This document shows positions 51,812-60,275 of a DNA stretch of 60,402 nt, one piece after another. Numbering within the stretch: the first letter of the stretch is position 1; each line of letters starts with the position of its first letter. The stretch covers positions 1-60,402 of the forward strand of contig NZ_JAAKZC010000013.1 of assembly GCF_015230015.1 (NCBI RefSeq). The letters are read 5' to 3'. Under the pieces are notes generated by a model that was not told the origin of the DNA, did not search any database, and saw only the letters and a list, made by a program, of their open reading frames with translations. Both the position numbers and the translations under genes were made by a program. Source of the DNA: Campylobacter concisus (GTDB taxonomy: Bacteria > Campylobacterota > Campylobacteria > Campylobacterales > Campylobacteraceae).

Positions 51812-53070
51812 TGATGTTTGGAAAAAAACTTGACTCTATAAATGAAATTTTAAGCGTGGTAGGCTCAGCTAGAAACGGCATCTTGGAGCCTAGGATAGTA
51901 AATGTAAAAGAAAATGACCCACTTTATGAAGTAGCACTTGGTATAAATGACTTGCTTGATCAAGTTGAGGCACTTCAAAGAGAAATTTCAACCTCAATAG
52001 ACGCTGCTCAAAGCGGACTAACATATAGAAATATCTTTACAGAGGGATTTCGCGGTATATTTAAACAAAATGCCATTTCTATGAGTAATGGCGTAACTGG
52101 CATAAAAGATAGTCACAAAAGTAAAGTAAGAGGTCTGCTTTCAAAAGAGCTTGACACACTTGGCAATGGCAACGACGGCATAGAAGATGTTAGAAACGAT
52201 CTAAATGAGAGTATCAAAAACCTTAGCCAAATGGCACTCATGGCAAAAGATACGGCTAGAATCGCTGAGGATACGACGCAAAGCATTAATGAGCTAAGCG
52301 TAAATATGAGCTCACTTGAGGAGCTGATAGAGGGCTCAAGTCACGCCATAAGCACGCTAAATAGTAGAACAGACGATATCACTTCGGTTGTAAATTTGAT
52401 AAAAGATATAGCTGAGCAGACAAATTTACTAGCTCTAAACGCAGCCATTGAAGCAGCACGTGCAGGTGAGCATGGACGTGGCTTTGCAGTTGTTGCTGAT
52501 GAGGTTAGAAAATTAGCTGAAAATACCCAAAAAGCAACACACGAGATCGGCGTAAATATCCAAACACTTCAGCAAGAAGCCAAAGATATAGATGAAAATT
52601 CTAAAAAAATAGATGAAATTTCAAAGATCGCCACAGCAAATGTTGAAAATTTCAAACAAACTTTAGCTAGCTTTAACCAAAATGCAAAAGAGACAGCCCA
52701 AAGGTCAAAATATGTAGAAGACAAGACCTTTGGCATCATCGCAAAGATAGCTATCATTGTCTATAAAGTGGGCGTTTATTCAGACACTGTAAATGAGCAA
52801 GGTTACAGCGATGATATAGCAAAAGATGCAGATGATCTTGTAGCATGGTATGAAAATGAGTGCGCAAAGAGCTTTAGTCACACTAAAATTTATGAAAAAT
52901 CACGCCATTTAGTGGATGAGTTTAACAAAAACATCAAAGCCATATTGACAGAAGCTGGCAAGGGCTATAACGAGAAAAATTTAAAACATTTTGTCACTGA
53001 GTTTAGAAAGCTTGAAGATCTTAGCAGAGAGATATTTAACTCATACAACGAAATGGTCGCTTCAAAATAA
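51811..53070 (+). CDS. Soluble methyl-accepting chemotaxis protein with CZB-like C-terminus
   Basis: 419-residue chemoreceptor with no membrane segment, so cytoplasmic. The signalling hairpin tip (about residues 200-245: [35 protein letters not shown]) binds CheA/CheW. The N-terminus is a HAMP-like helical region ([15 protein letters not shown]). The last 115 residues resemble a CZB (chemoreceptor zinc-binding) domain: [14 protein letters not shown], then [18 protein letters not shown] and SRHLVDEFN. However, the usual zinc ligands are mostly gone (no DH before the first Trp/Tyr block, no Cys before WY, second His replaced). It probably works with the PAS protein encoded just upstream. Confidence 0.88.
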   Translation: MMFGKKLDSINEILSVVGSARNGILEPRIVNVKENDPLYEVALGINDLLDQVEALQREISTSIDAAQSGLTYRNIFTEGFRGIFKQNAISMSNGVTGIKDSHKSKVRGLLSKELDTLGNGNDGIEDVRNDLNESIKNLSQMALMAKDTARIAEDTTQSINELSVNMSSLEELIEGSSHAISTLNSRTDDITSVVNLIKDIAEQTNLLALNAAIEAARAGEHGRGFAVVADEVRKLAENTQKATHEIGVNIQTLQQEAKDIDENSKKIDEISKIATANVENFKQTLASFNQNAKETAQRSKYVEDKTFGIIAKIAIIVYKVGVYSDTVNEQGYSDDIAKDADDLVAWYENECAKSFSHTKIYEKSRHLVDEFNKNIKAILTEAGKGYNEKNLKHFVTEFRKLEDLSREIFNSYNEMVASK

Positions 53071-53080
53071 CTTCAAATTT

Positions 53081-53108
53081 GCTAGACTCGCATTGGGTCT
53101 AGCTTTTT
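53081..53108 (+). terminator. Intrinsic terminator after the chemoreceptor gene
   Basis: GCTAGAC (53081-53087) pairs with GTCTAGC (53097-53103), a perfect 7-bp stem with a 9-base loop, followed directly by TTTTT. Confidence 0.85.
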
Positions 53109-53203
53109 AAATTTATATATCAAATTCTATTTTCTATTGTGCTTGCAAGTGTATTTTGCAATTTTAGTGATTTTTAAAATTTACCTCTTTTGGTAAGAAA
53201 AGT

Positions 53204-53235
53204 AGCTATAAAACAAGGCTAAAAATTTATCTAGA
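53204..53235 (+). repeat. Imperfect direct repeat, copy 1
   Basis: Starts AGCTATAAAACAAGGC and ends ATCTAGA. It matches 53308-53338 at about 26 of 31 positions, allowing one gap. Confidence 0.55.
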
Positions 53236-53307
53236 TTTGTTTTTGGATGGATATTTTATAAAAGTCTGTAAATTTAAGAGATTTTGTTTTTAAATTTACG
53301 AATTTTT

Positions 53308-53338
53308 CACTACAAAACAAGGTTAAAATTTAGCTAGA
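53308..53338 (+). repeat. Imperfect direct repeat, copy 2
   Basis: Starts CACTACAAAACAAGGT and ends AGCTAGA, the partner of 53204-53235. The TAGCTAGAC tail also resembles the GCTAGAC arm of the terminator at 53081. Confidence 0.55.
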
Positions 53339-53700
53339 CTTCATAAATTCTGCTTTTTAAAGTCTCCATTTTTTGCGACAAAGCTTTAAAATGCGCCCTT
53401 TACCACCATAACATCTGGCACTTTGAGGACAGTGCCAAGCAAATTTAGAGTTTGCAAGAAAAATTGTTTTTGGATTTTGCTATTTATAGCGAGAAAAGAA
53501 GCTCAAATTTAGCCAAGTTTCTACTTTAAATTTTACTTCCTTATTTTTTCAAATTTAAAATCTATAATGTTTTATTGTTGGTTTTAAAACTAAAGATTAA
53601 ATTAAACCCCTGCTTTAAAATATAAATTTAAATTTAGCAAACCACCCTAACCCAAATTTAAAAAATTTATAGCTCTCAAATTTAATAATAAAATAGTTTT

Positions 53701-53734
53701 AAAGCCTGCACATTAAATTTAACGCACAGGCTTT
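53701..53734 (-). terminator. Hairpin after yqeY
   Basis: AAAGCCTG (53701-53708) pairs perfectly with CAGGCTTT (53727-53734), 20 bases past the yqeY stop in its direction of transcription. On the minus strand it is followed by AAAACTATTTTATT, only moderately T-rich. Confidence 0.5.
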
Positions 53735-53753
53735 GAGAAAGTGTATTAAAAAT

Positions 53754-54185
53754 TTAACCCAAAAGCTCTTTTGCGATCATGCTTATGCGTTTTGCTTCAG
53801 CGCTCGCTCCGATCTCATCTTTTGCCATTTTCATTACAGCACCTAAATTTTTACCAACCTTTTCGATGATACTTTTGATCTTCTCTTTTAGCTCATCATC
53901 ACTTAGCTGAGCTGGCAAATATGCTTTGATTAGCTCGATCTCGCTTTGCTCTTTTTTGGCTAGATCCTCTCTTGCTCCCTTTAAATAGAGCTCAACCGAG
54001 TCAGCCCTCTTTTTGATCTCTTTTTGAAGTAGCGGAAGCACGACCTCGTCGGTCATCTCGATCCTTTGATCGACTTCTACTTGCTTAAGTGCCGCATTTA
54101 GTGTTCTTAAAGTGTCCCTTTTAAACTCATCTTTTGCCTTCATAGCCTCTTTTATATCAGCTAAAATTTGCTCTCTTATACTCAT
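53754..54185 (-). CDS. GatB/YqeY-domain protein
   Basis: 143-residue helical protein of the YqeY family, homologous to the tRNA-binding tail of GatB and possibly involved in tRNA-dependent amidation or tRNA binding. Blocks: DIKEAMKAKDEFKRDTLR at the start, EVVLPLLQKEIKKR, ELIKAYLPAQLSDDEL, and the Gly-rich VGKNLGAVMKMAKDE. GGAGAGAAAA precedes the ATG. It follows ppx by 30 bases on the same strand. Confidence 0.9.
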   Translation of the reverse strand: MSIREQILADIKEAMKAKDEFKRDTLRTLNAALKQVEVDQRIEMTDEVVLPLLQKEIKKRADSVELYLKGAREDLAKKEQSEIELIKAYLPAQLSDDELKEKIKSIIEKVGKNLGAVMKMAKDEIGASAEAKRISMIAKELLG

Positions 54186-54215
54186 TTTCTCTCCTTTAAA
54201 TTTTTGAAATCATAA

Positions 54216-55118
54216 CTAAAATTTTGTGATAATTTCTTGAAATATGCCTTTTAAATAAGCTGCTCCAACGCCCTCTCTAAGCCCATCGTCTATTACTATA
54301 AATTTCGCTTCTTGCCCGCTTAGTAGCTCTTTTAAGAGCAGTGTCCCAGCGATGAGCGGATACTTTCTGCTTCTTCCAACCGCCACGTCAGCGCTTTTGT
54401 CATCCATCTTTAAAAGCTCATTTACAAACCAAGCAAGATCGCCATTTTTAAGCTCATATCCACTCACTTTTTTTGGATCATAACTCTCGTAGTTTAGCCC
54501 AAGCTTTAGTGCTGCGATGGTGGTCGGCACGCCAGAAGTTAGAACAATAAGTCTATTGTCAAGACTTGTTAGAAATTCACTTGCCTCTTTTGTATAAATT
54601 TTTGCATTTTCTTGCATCAGATCAAGCGTTTTAAACCTCTCGTAAAAGGTAATGATGCCAAATTTAAAGCTTATAAATTTCCCCTCTTCGCCTATCTCGG
54701 AGCTTGCACCGCCGATGTCGATCAGGCTAAATTTATCATTTATGCCAAGCTTTTTTAAGGCATTTTGCACGCCTAAAAATGTAAGTTTTGCTTCAGCTTG
54801 CCCATCAATGATATGAAAATTTATGCCAAATTTCTCTCTTATCTCACTAAAAATTTCTTCGCTATTTGATGCCACTCTAAAAGCTTCAGTCGCAACTGCC
54901 ACACATTTAAATTTAGCAAAGTCAAATTTGCTTTTAGCCTCCGCTATCGCAACAAAGAGCCTATTTTTAGCCTCTTCGCCTATCTTGCCACTTTCGTTTA
55001 AGCCCCTTGCAGCTCCAACTATCTTTTCATAAATTTGCTCGTTGTTAAAGCCATTTTGCTCTTTTTTTATAAGTGCCACGCGAAAGGTGTTTGAGCCAAG
55101 ATCGATCGCTATAACCAA
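54216..55118 (-). CDS. Ppx/GppA-family phosphatase
   Basis: Exopolyphosphatase or pppGpp phosphohydrolase of the actin/Hsp70 ATPase superfamily. It has the N-terminal phosphate motif AIDLGSNTFRVAL, the catalytic-Glu region VATEAFRVASNS, IDIGGASSEIGE and the adenosine-type block LTSGVPTTIAAL. At 300 residues it is a single-module short form lacking the HD and C-terminal domains of E. coli Ppx, as is usual in Campylobacterota. The start is TTG at 55118, supported by AAGGA seven to eight bases upstream. Ppx versus GppA cannot be decided. Confidence 0.88.
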   Translation of the reverse strand: MVIAIDLGSNTFRVALIKKEQNGFNNEQIYEKIVGAARGLNESGKIGEEAKNRLFVAIAEAKSKFDFAKFKCVAVATEAFRVASNSEEIFSEIREKFGINFHIIDGQAEAKLTFLGVQNALKKLGINDKFSLIDIGGASSEIGEEGKFISFKFGIITFYERFKTLDLMQENAKIYTKEASEFLTSLDNRLIVLTSGVPTTIAALKLGLNYESYDPKKVSGYELKNGDLAWFVNELLKMDDKSADVAVGRSRKYPLIAGTLLLKELLSGQEAKFIVIDDGLREGVGAAYLKGIFQEIITKF

Positions 55119-55248
55119 AATTTATCCTTAATATTTTTGCCAAATTCTAACATATGATAATTTAGTATCATTTAAAGTGAGAAAATTCTAAAAACTTTAA
55201 TAATTTTCAAGATATAATTTTGCTAAAAACTCTTACAAGGGGGCTTGA

Positions 55249-56787
55249 TTGCTTCGAGATAACTTCTTGGCGTTAGTTATTTTTGCGATTTGCAGCGTTG
55301 GATTTTTCGTTTGGGGCTATCAATACATCCCGGCAAATAACTACTTTTTATTCTTGATCGCTGGTATGTTTGGTCTTTTTATGGCGTTTAATATCGGCGG
55401 AAATGACGTTGCAAACAGCTTTGGCACAAGCGTCGGCGCAAAAACACTCACACTAAAACAAGCTCTCGTCATCGCAGCCATTTTTGAGCTTAGTGGTGCG
55501 ATATTCGCAGGATCTGAGGTTACAAATACCATTAGAAACGAGATCGTGAAATTTCCAAGCGACATAAACCCTATGAAATTTGTCATCATCATGATCTCAG
55601 CCCTTCTAAGCTCTGGTCTTTGGCTATTTTATGCGTCTAAAAAGGGTTTGCCAGTCTCGACCACTCACTCGATAGTTGGCGGCATCGTTGGTGCAGGACT
55701 TGCTATGGGATTTATGATAAAAGATCCTGAGCCACTTAATATGGTCTCTTGGGGTGAGATCGGCAGGATCGCCGTTAGCTGGGTCATCTCGCCACTACTT
55801 GGCGGCGTGATGTCTTATATTATATTTGGCTACGTAAAGAGCAAAATAATCGAGCCAACGCACGAGCTAAAGACAAATTTAAAAGCGCTAAAAGCTGAGA
55901 GAAAAGCCTATAAAGAAAGCTTCATAAAAGCGCTCAAAACAAAGCCAGCTGAGGAGCAGATAGCCACTCTTTCAAAGATCGCAGTTATCGATGAGGACGA
56001 GATCGAAACCACTGAATACAGCGAGTACCGCTCAAAAATTCGCATCATGAAAGATAGCGAAAAAGAGATAGATACCTTTAAAGCTATGAAAAAGCACATC
56101 CCGATCATCGCTGGATTTGCCGCAATGGTCATCTCATCAATGATGCTTTTTAAAGGGCTAGAGCATATAAATTTAGCCTTTAGCATCATCCAAACAGTCT
56201 GGATCATCTTCGTCATCGGCGCACTAGCGTATCTTGCAAGCCTTGCTATCATAAACGTCATGAGCAAAAACGATAGCGAAAAGAGCATCAATAGAATTTT
56301 CTCATGGTTTCAAATTTTTACCGCTTCATCTTTTGCTTTTTCACATGGCGCAAACGACATCGCAAACGCAGTTGGACCATTTGCAGCCGTACTTGACGTG
56401 CTAAAAACTGGCTCTATAAATGAAAGCTCACCCATACCAAGCATCGCAATGGTAACCTTTGGCATCTCGCTTGTCGTTGGACTCTGGTTTTTAGGCAAAG
56501 AAGTGATCACAACTATCGGCTCAAAACTAGCTGAAATTTTACCTACGACTGGCTTTAGCGCCGAGCTTGCTTCAAGTATCGTCATACTTCTAGCTACAAA
56601 GCTTGGCATACCGGTAAGCTCTACGCATATCCTAATAGGCGCTGTTTTGGGCATTGGTATCGTAAATAAAAATGCAAACTGGAAAATGGTAAGACCTATC
56701 ATCCTAGCTTGGCTCATCACACTTCCTGCAGCTGCTATCTCATCGGCTATATTTTATTTTGCCCTTGCTAAATTTCTAGGCGTTTAG
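55249..56787 (+). CDS. Pit-family inorganic phosphate transporter
   Basis: Low-affinity metal-phosphate:proton symporter in the inner membrane, 512 residues with about ten membrane segments. The two inverted family signatures are visible: GGNDVANSFGTSVGAKTL near residues 50-67 and GANDIANAVGPFAAVL near 367-382, each followed by a VSTTHS / VSSTHI motif. A charged cytoplasmic loop (about 205-285) joins the halves. The start is TTG, with AAGGGGG before it. It diverges from ppx, a polyphosphate-related enzyme, suggesting linked phosphate metabolism. Confidence 0.92.
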   Translation: MLRDNFLALVIFAICSVGFFVWGYQYIPANNYFLFLIAGMFGLFMAFNIGGNDVANSFGTSVGAKTLTLKQALVIAAIFELSGAIFAGSEVTNTIRNEIVKFPSDINPMKFVIIMISALLSSGLWLFYASKKGLPVSTTHSIVGGIVGAGLAMGFMIKDPEPLNMVSWGEIGRIAVSWVISPLLGGVMSYIIFGYVKSKIIEPTHELKTNLKALKAERKAYKESFIKALKTKPAEEQIATLSKIAVIDEDEIETTEYSEYRSKIRIMKDSEKEIDTFKAMKKHIPIIAGFAAMVISSMMLFKGLEHINLAFSIIQTVWIIFVIGALAYLASLAIINVMSKNDSEKSINRIFSWFQIFTASSFAFSHGANDIANAVGPFAAVLDVLKTGSINESSPIPSIAMVTFGISLVVGLWFLGKEVITTIGSKLAEILPTTGFSAELASSIVILLATKLGIPVSSTHILIGAVLGIGIVNKNANWKMVRPIILAWLITLPAAAISSAIFYFALAKFLGV

Positions 56788-56853
56788 TCATATTTTTAAA
56801 TAGCAAAATCACCCTATTCTTTTGATGTTTTTTGTATAAATTTTATATGAAAG

Positions 56854-56880
56854 CTTGGCAAGTTGATCCAACCTGCCAAG
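56854..56880. terminator. Long hairpin between convergent pit gene and lpxD
   Basis: CTTGGCAAGTTG (56854-56865) pairs with CAACCTGCCAAG (56869-56880) with one mismatch and a 3-base loop. It lies between convergent genes and could stop transcription from both sides; the nearest T-run is TTTTTT at 56895-56900 for the plus strand. Confidence 0.6.
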
Positions 56881-56936
56881 TAAATTTGAAGTTATTTTTT
56901 CTTAATGATAATCTTCTCGCCACGTTATTGCAATTT

Positions 56937-57893
56937 TTAGTTTTTTCTAAAAAATCTAATCATCTTAGCCTGGATTTTAAACATCTCTGAAAGCTCCATT
57001 ATCGGATAAGCTCCAGCATATTTTTTGCCACCTGGCAGGTCTTTGCTAACGCCACCGCGTGCTGCGATCTGAGCGAAGTCTCCAACGCTTACGTGACCAG
57101 CTGAGCCACTTTGTCCGCCCATTACGACATTTCTTCCTAAAATGGTTGAGCCAGCAAGTCCAGTTTGTGATACGATGAGGCAGCCATTTCCAAGTTCGCA
57201 GTTGTGACCTATTTGAACAAGGTTGTCTATCTTTGTGTAGTTTGCTATCATCGTGCTTTCAAAAACGCCGCGATCTATCGTCGTGCAAGCGCCGATCTCG
57301 ACAAAATCGCCCAAAACAACATTGCCATTGTGATAAATTTTCACATGCTCGCCAGTTTTTGTATGCGCATAGCCAAAGCCGTCACTGCCGATGACGCAGT
57401 TTGCTAGCAGGTGGCACTCGTTGCCCACCACGCAGTCATTATAGATGACGACGTTTGGATGGATGATGCAGTTTTTGCCGACGCTTACGTTATCGCCCAA
57501 AAACGCCCCAGCCATCACTATCGTGTTTTCGCCCACGCTCACGTTTGAGCCGATGTAGACGTTTGGCATGATAGTTGCGCTCTCGGCGATATTTGACGGC
57601 TTTGGCTCGCAAAATAGCGGCTTTGCGTACTCTTTGCTAAGTATAGCAAAGGCAAGGTGTGGGTTGTCGCAGACTAGTGCTACCATGCCAGCTGGCACTA
57701 AGTCTAAAAGCGCATTTGTCACCAAAATGGCTCCAGCGTTTGAGCTACCTATAAATTTAGCATTTTTCTCGCCGTCGCAGTATGTTAGCTCAGCTTTATT
57801 TGCATTTTTTAATGAATTTAGAGCAAAAATTTCCAGGTCTTCTCCGCTAAAAGTAGCGTTTACTTTTAAGGCTATTTCACTTAGTTTCATCAT
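56937..57893 (-). CDS. lpxD: UDP-3-O-acylglucosamine N-acyltransferase
   Basis: Third step of lipid A synthesis: adds the N-linked 3-hydroxyacyl chain. An N-terminal uridine-binding domain (about 1-100) precedes a left-handed beta-helix of hexapeptide repeats (VYIGSNVSVGENTIVMAGAF, in part), including VQIGHNCELG with the catalytic His and SGSAGHVSVGD. A short helical C-terminus (FKIQAKMIRFFRKN) completes the trimer. 318 residues, slightly short. Tandem ATG codons at the start overlap the ilvH stop by four bases, an odd pairing of lipid A and branched-chain genes that is known in Campylobacter. Confidence 0.95.
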   Translation of the reverse strand: MMKLSEIALKVNATFSGEDLEIFALNSLKNANKAELTYCDGEKNAKFIGSSNAGAILVTNALLDLVPAGMVALVCDNPHLAFAILSKEYAKPLFCEPKPSNIAESATIMPNVYIGSNVSVGENTIVMAGAFLGDNVSVGKNCIIHPNVVIYNDCVVGNECHLLANCVIGSDGFGYAHTKTGEHVKIYHNGNVVLGDFVEIGACTTIDRGVFESTMIANYTKIDNLVQIGHNCELGNGCLIVSQTGLAGSTILGRNVVMGGQSGSAGHVSVGDFAQIAARGGVSKDLPGGKKYAGAYPIMELSEMFKIQAKMIRFFRKN

Positions 57894-58360
57894 ATATCCA
57901 TTATCACAGATCCGCCGCGCACGACGTCAACTGGGTTAAATTTCTTTATTGACTTTAAAAAGCTCTCTATCCTGCTCGCATCGTCAGCCACCATGACGAC
58001 AATGTAGTTTTCGTTTGTATTTGTGACGATGCCGTTATATGACTTTAGTATCGCCTCAAGGCCAGCAAAATTTTCACCAAGCGGAATTTTCACAAGTGCC
58101 ATCTCTTTTTCGACAAATTCGCCACTTTCTATGACTTTATATGTTGGGATGAGTTTGTGAAGCTGTTTTACGATCTGCTCTAAAACCCTCTCATCGCCGC
58201 TTGTTACGATGCTTAGCCTTGAGAAGTTACTCTCAGGTATCGGAGCGACCGTGAGCGTATCGATGTTGTAGCCTCTGCCCGCAAAAAGCCCAGAAATTCT
58301 AGCCAAAACGCCGTGTTCGTTTAATACAATAACTGAAATCGTTCTTCTTATACTGCTCAT
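57890..58360 (-). CDS. ilvH: Acetolactate synthase small (regulatory) subunit
   Basis: Regulatory subunit that confers valine feedback inhibition on IlvB/IlvI. An N-terminal ACT domain (RRTISVIVLNEHGVLARISGLFAGRGYNIDTL, in part: NEHGVLARISGLFAGRGYNI) contains the ligand-binding Gly/Asn residues. The second ferredoxin-like domain runs from about residue 80. 156 residues. It overlaps ilvB upstream and lpxD downstream by four bases each. Confidence 0.95.
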   Translation of the reverse strand: MSSIRRTISVIVLNEHGVLARISGLFAGRGYNIDTLTVAPIPESNFSRLSIVTSGDERVLEQIVKQLHKLIPTYKVIESGEFVEKEMALVKIPLGENFAGLEAILKSYNGIVTNTNENYIVVMVADDASRIESFLKSIKKFNPVDVVRGGSVIMDI

Positions 58361-60057
58361 TTTTCTTCCTTGCTCTTTAATATCATATTATAAATCGCAG
58401 CCCCAGCTGGAACCATAGGAAGTACGTCCTCAAAGCGGTCGATCCTCACGTCGATAAGTGCTGATTTTTTACTCTTGATCGCCTCTTTTAACGCCTTTTT
58501 GAACTCATCTTTGCTCTTGCATACAAAGCCAACGCCGCCAAATCCCTCAGCGATCTTTACAAAATCAGGCTGCAAGCTAAGATCAGTAGATGAGTAGCGC
58601 TTCTCATAGAAAAATGTCTGCCACTGGCGCACCATGCCAAGGAAGTTGTTGTTTAAGATGATGTTTATGACAGGGACATTTATCTCATAAGCAGTCATTA
58701 GCTCTTGGATATTCATAAGTATCGAGCCGTCGCCTGTGAAATTTACAACCAAATGCTCAGGCTTGGCACACTTTGCGCCGATCGCCGCAGGGAGGCCGTA
58801 TCCCATCGTACCAAGGCCACCACTTGTGACAAGCTGTCTTGGGCGGTTAAATGGATAAAACTGTGCCACCCACATCTGGTGCTGACCGACGTCAGTTGCG
58901 ATGATAGCCTCAGGGCCAACTATCTTTGCAGTCTCTTCAACGACCCATTGAGGCTTTAAGACCTTGTCGCTATCTGTGTAGCCAAGTGGATTTAGCTTTT
59001 GATATCTATCTAAAATTTCTCTCCAAGGTGCATAGTTTTTAGGTTCGTTCTTTACCTCTTCATAAAGCTCGGTTAGCACGTTGGTAAGGTCGCCAACTAT
59101 TGGAAAATGGGCGTTTATGATCTTTGAAATAGAGCTTGGGTCGATGTCGATGTGGATGATCTTGGCGTGTTTTGCAAATTCGTCCGTTCTGCCAGTGATC
59201 CTGTCGCAAAACCTAGCTCCAAGCGAAATGAGAAGGTCGCACTCACTCAAAGCCATGTTTGAAGCGTAGCTGCCGTGCATACCAGCCATGCCTAAATTTA
59301 GCTCATCTTTTGCGTCAAGCACACCAAGAGCCATTAGAGTTTCAACCGCTGGAATGCCCGTTTTTTGCATAAATTTACGGATGATCTCGCTTGCATTTGA
59401 CGCGATCGCGCCGCCACCTATGTATAAAAGCGGTCTTTTGGCCTCATTTATCGCAGCTGCCGCCTTTTTTATCTGCTTTTGGTTGCCTTTGTAGGTCGGC
59501 TTGTAGCTTGGGATGGAAATTTCTTTTGGATATACAAAGTCGCCAAGCTTTGATGTGATATTTTTTGGGATGTCGATATGAACTGGTCCTGGGCGGCCTG
59601 ATCTTGCGATGTAAAAGGCCTCTTTTATGATGCGAGGCAGCTCCTCGACGCTATTTACTAAAAAGTTGTGCTTGACACATGGACGTGAAATACCGACTGC
59701 ATCGATCTCTTGAAAGGCATCTGTGCCGATCATAAAGGTTGGTACTTGACCACTTATAAGCACAACTGGGATGCTGTCGCTGTAAGCTGTGGCAAGGCCA
59801 GTGACTGCGTTTGTAAAGCCAGGACCGCTTGTTACAAAAGCCACGCCAACTTTGCCGCTAACCCTAGCGTATCCGTCTGCTGCGTGAACGGCTGCTTGCT
59901 CATGGCGAACCAAGACGTGCTTAAAATAAGTTTGTTTATATGTCTCGTCGTAGATATTTAAAGCTGCACCGCCAGGATAGCCAAAAACTATCTCAACGCC
60001 CTCTTCGTGCAAGGCTTCGCTTATCATCTGTGAACCAGAAATTTGTTTTATCATCAC
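58357..60057 (-). CDS. ilvB: Acetolactate synthase large (catalytic) subunit
   Basis: ThDP- and FAD-dependent enzyme making acetolactate or acetohydroxybutyrate, the first common step of valine, leucine and isoleucine synthesis. The catalytic Glu sits in LVRHEQAAVHAADGYAR. FAD and substrate blocks include TSGPGFTNAVTGLATAY. The ThDP motif is GDGSILMNIQEL...NN. 566 residues, normal. Two tandem ATG codons follow AAAAGG. First gene of the ilvB-ilvH-lpxD operon. Confidence 0.96.
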   Translation of the reverse strand: MMIKQISGSQMISEALHEEGVEIVFGYPGGAALNIYDETYKQTYFKHVLVRHEQAAVHAADGYARVSGKVGVAFVTSGPGFTNAVTGLATAYSDSIPVVLISGQVPTFMIGTDAFQEIDAVGISRPCVKHNFLVNSVEELPRIIKEAFYIARSGRPGPVHIDIPKNITSKLGDFVYPKEISIPSYKPTYKGNQKQIKKAAAAINEAKRPLLYIGGGAIASNASEIIRKFMQKTGIPAVETLMALGVLDAKDELNLGMAGMHGSYASNMALSECDLLISLGARFCDRITGRTDEFAKHAKIIHIDIDPSSISKIINAHFPIVGDLTNVLTELYEEVKNEPKNYAPWREILDRYQKLNPLGYTDSDKVLKPQWVVEETAKIVGPEAIIATDVGQHQMWVAQFYPFNRPRQLVTSGGLGTMGYGLPAAIGAKCAKPEHLVVNFTGDGSILMNIQELMTAYEINVPVINIILNNNFLGMVRQWQTFFYEKRYSSTDLSLQPDFVKIAEGFGGVGFVCKSKDEFKKALKEAIKSKKSALIDVRIDRFEDVLPMVPAGAAIYNMILKSKEEK

Positions 60058-60084
60058 TTTAGCCTTTTGATAAATTTATCGCAA

Positions 60085-60090
60085 ATTATA
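60085..60090 (-). promoter_or_regulatory. -10 box of ilvB-ilvH-lpxD
   Basis: Consensus TATAAT on the minus strand (GATATAATTTGCG), 28 bases upstream of the first ilvB ATG. No matching -35. Confidence 0.6.
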
Positions 60091-60275
60091 TCCCAAAGCA
60101 TTTTAAATCCATTTTAACTTTTTAGCGAAATTTGGGCGTTATCTTAAATTTTCAGAAAAAAATTTGAGCTAGAAAAGTAAAGAATACAAAATATTTTATA
60201 TATATTTATGCATATTATTTTTAGTATTTTGATAAATTTGGCAAATTTGGAGCAAAATTTAAAAAGCGGAGGGAC

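Larger units (their letters stand above)
53109..53753. other. 645-bp gene-free, decayed-looking region
   Basis: No convincing frame, RNA gene or promoter is visible; all frames are broken by stops. It contains imperfect direct repeats (53204-53235 and 53308-53338) and a small TGGCAC/GTGCCA inverted repeat (53416-53421 with 53432-53437). It probably holds remnants of lost genes or of a dispersed AT-rich element. Confidence 0.5.

Noticed and set aside
53416-53437. Possible sigma-54 promoter (TGGCAC element)
   Set aside because: The -12 element is absent: TGGCAC is followed by TTTGAGGACA instead of five bases and TTGC. It is better described as one arm of a small inverted repeat.
56887-56935. 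Short minus-strand reading RGEKIIIKKK followed by a stop, like a gene tail
   Set aside because: Only ten codons after an in-frame stop, with no start; may be a relic but cannot be supported.
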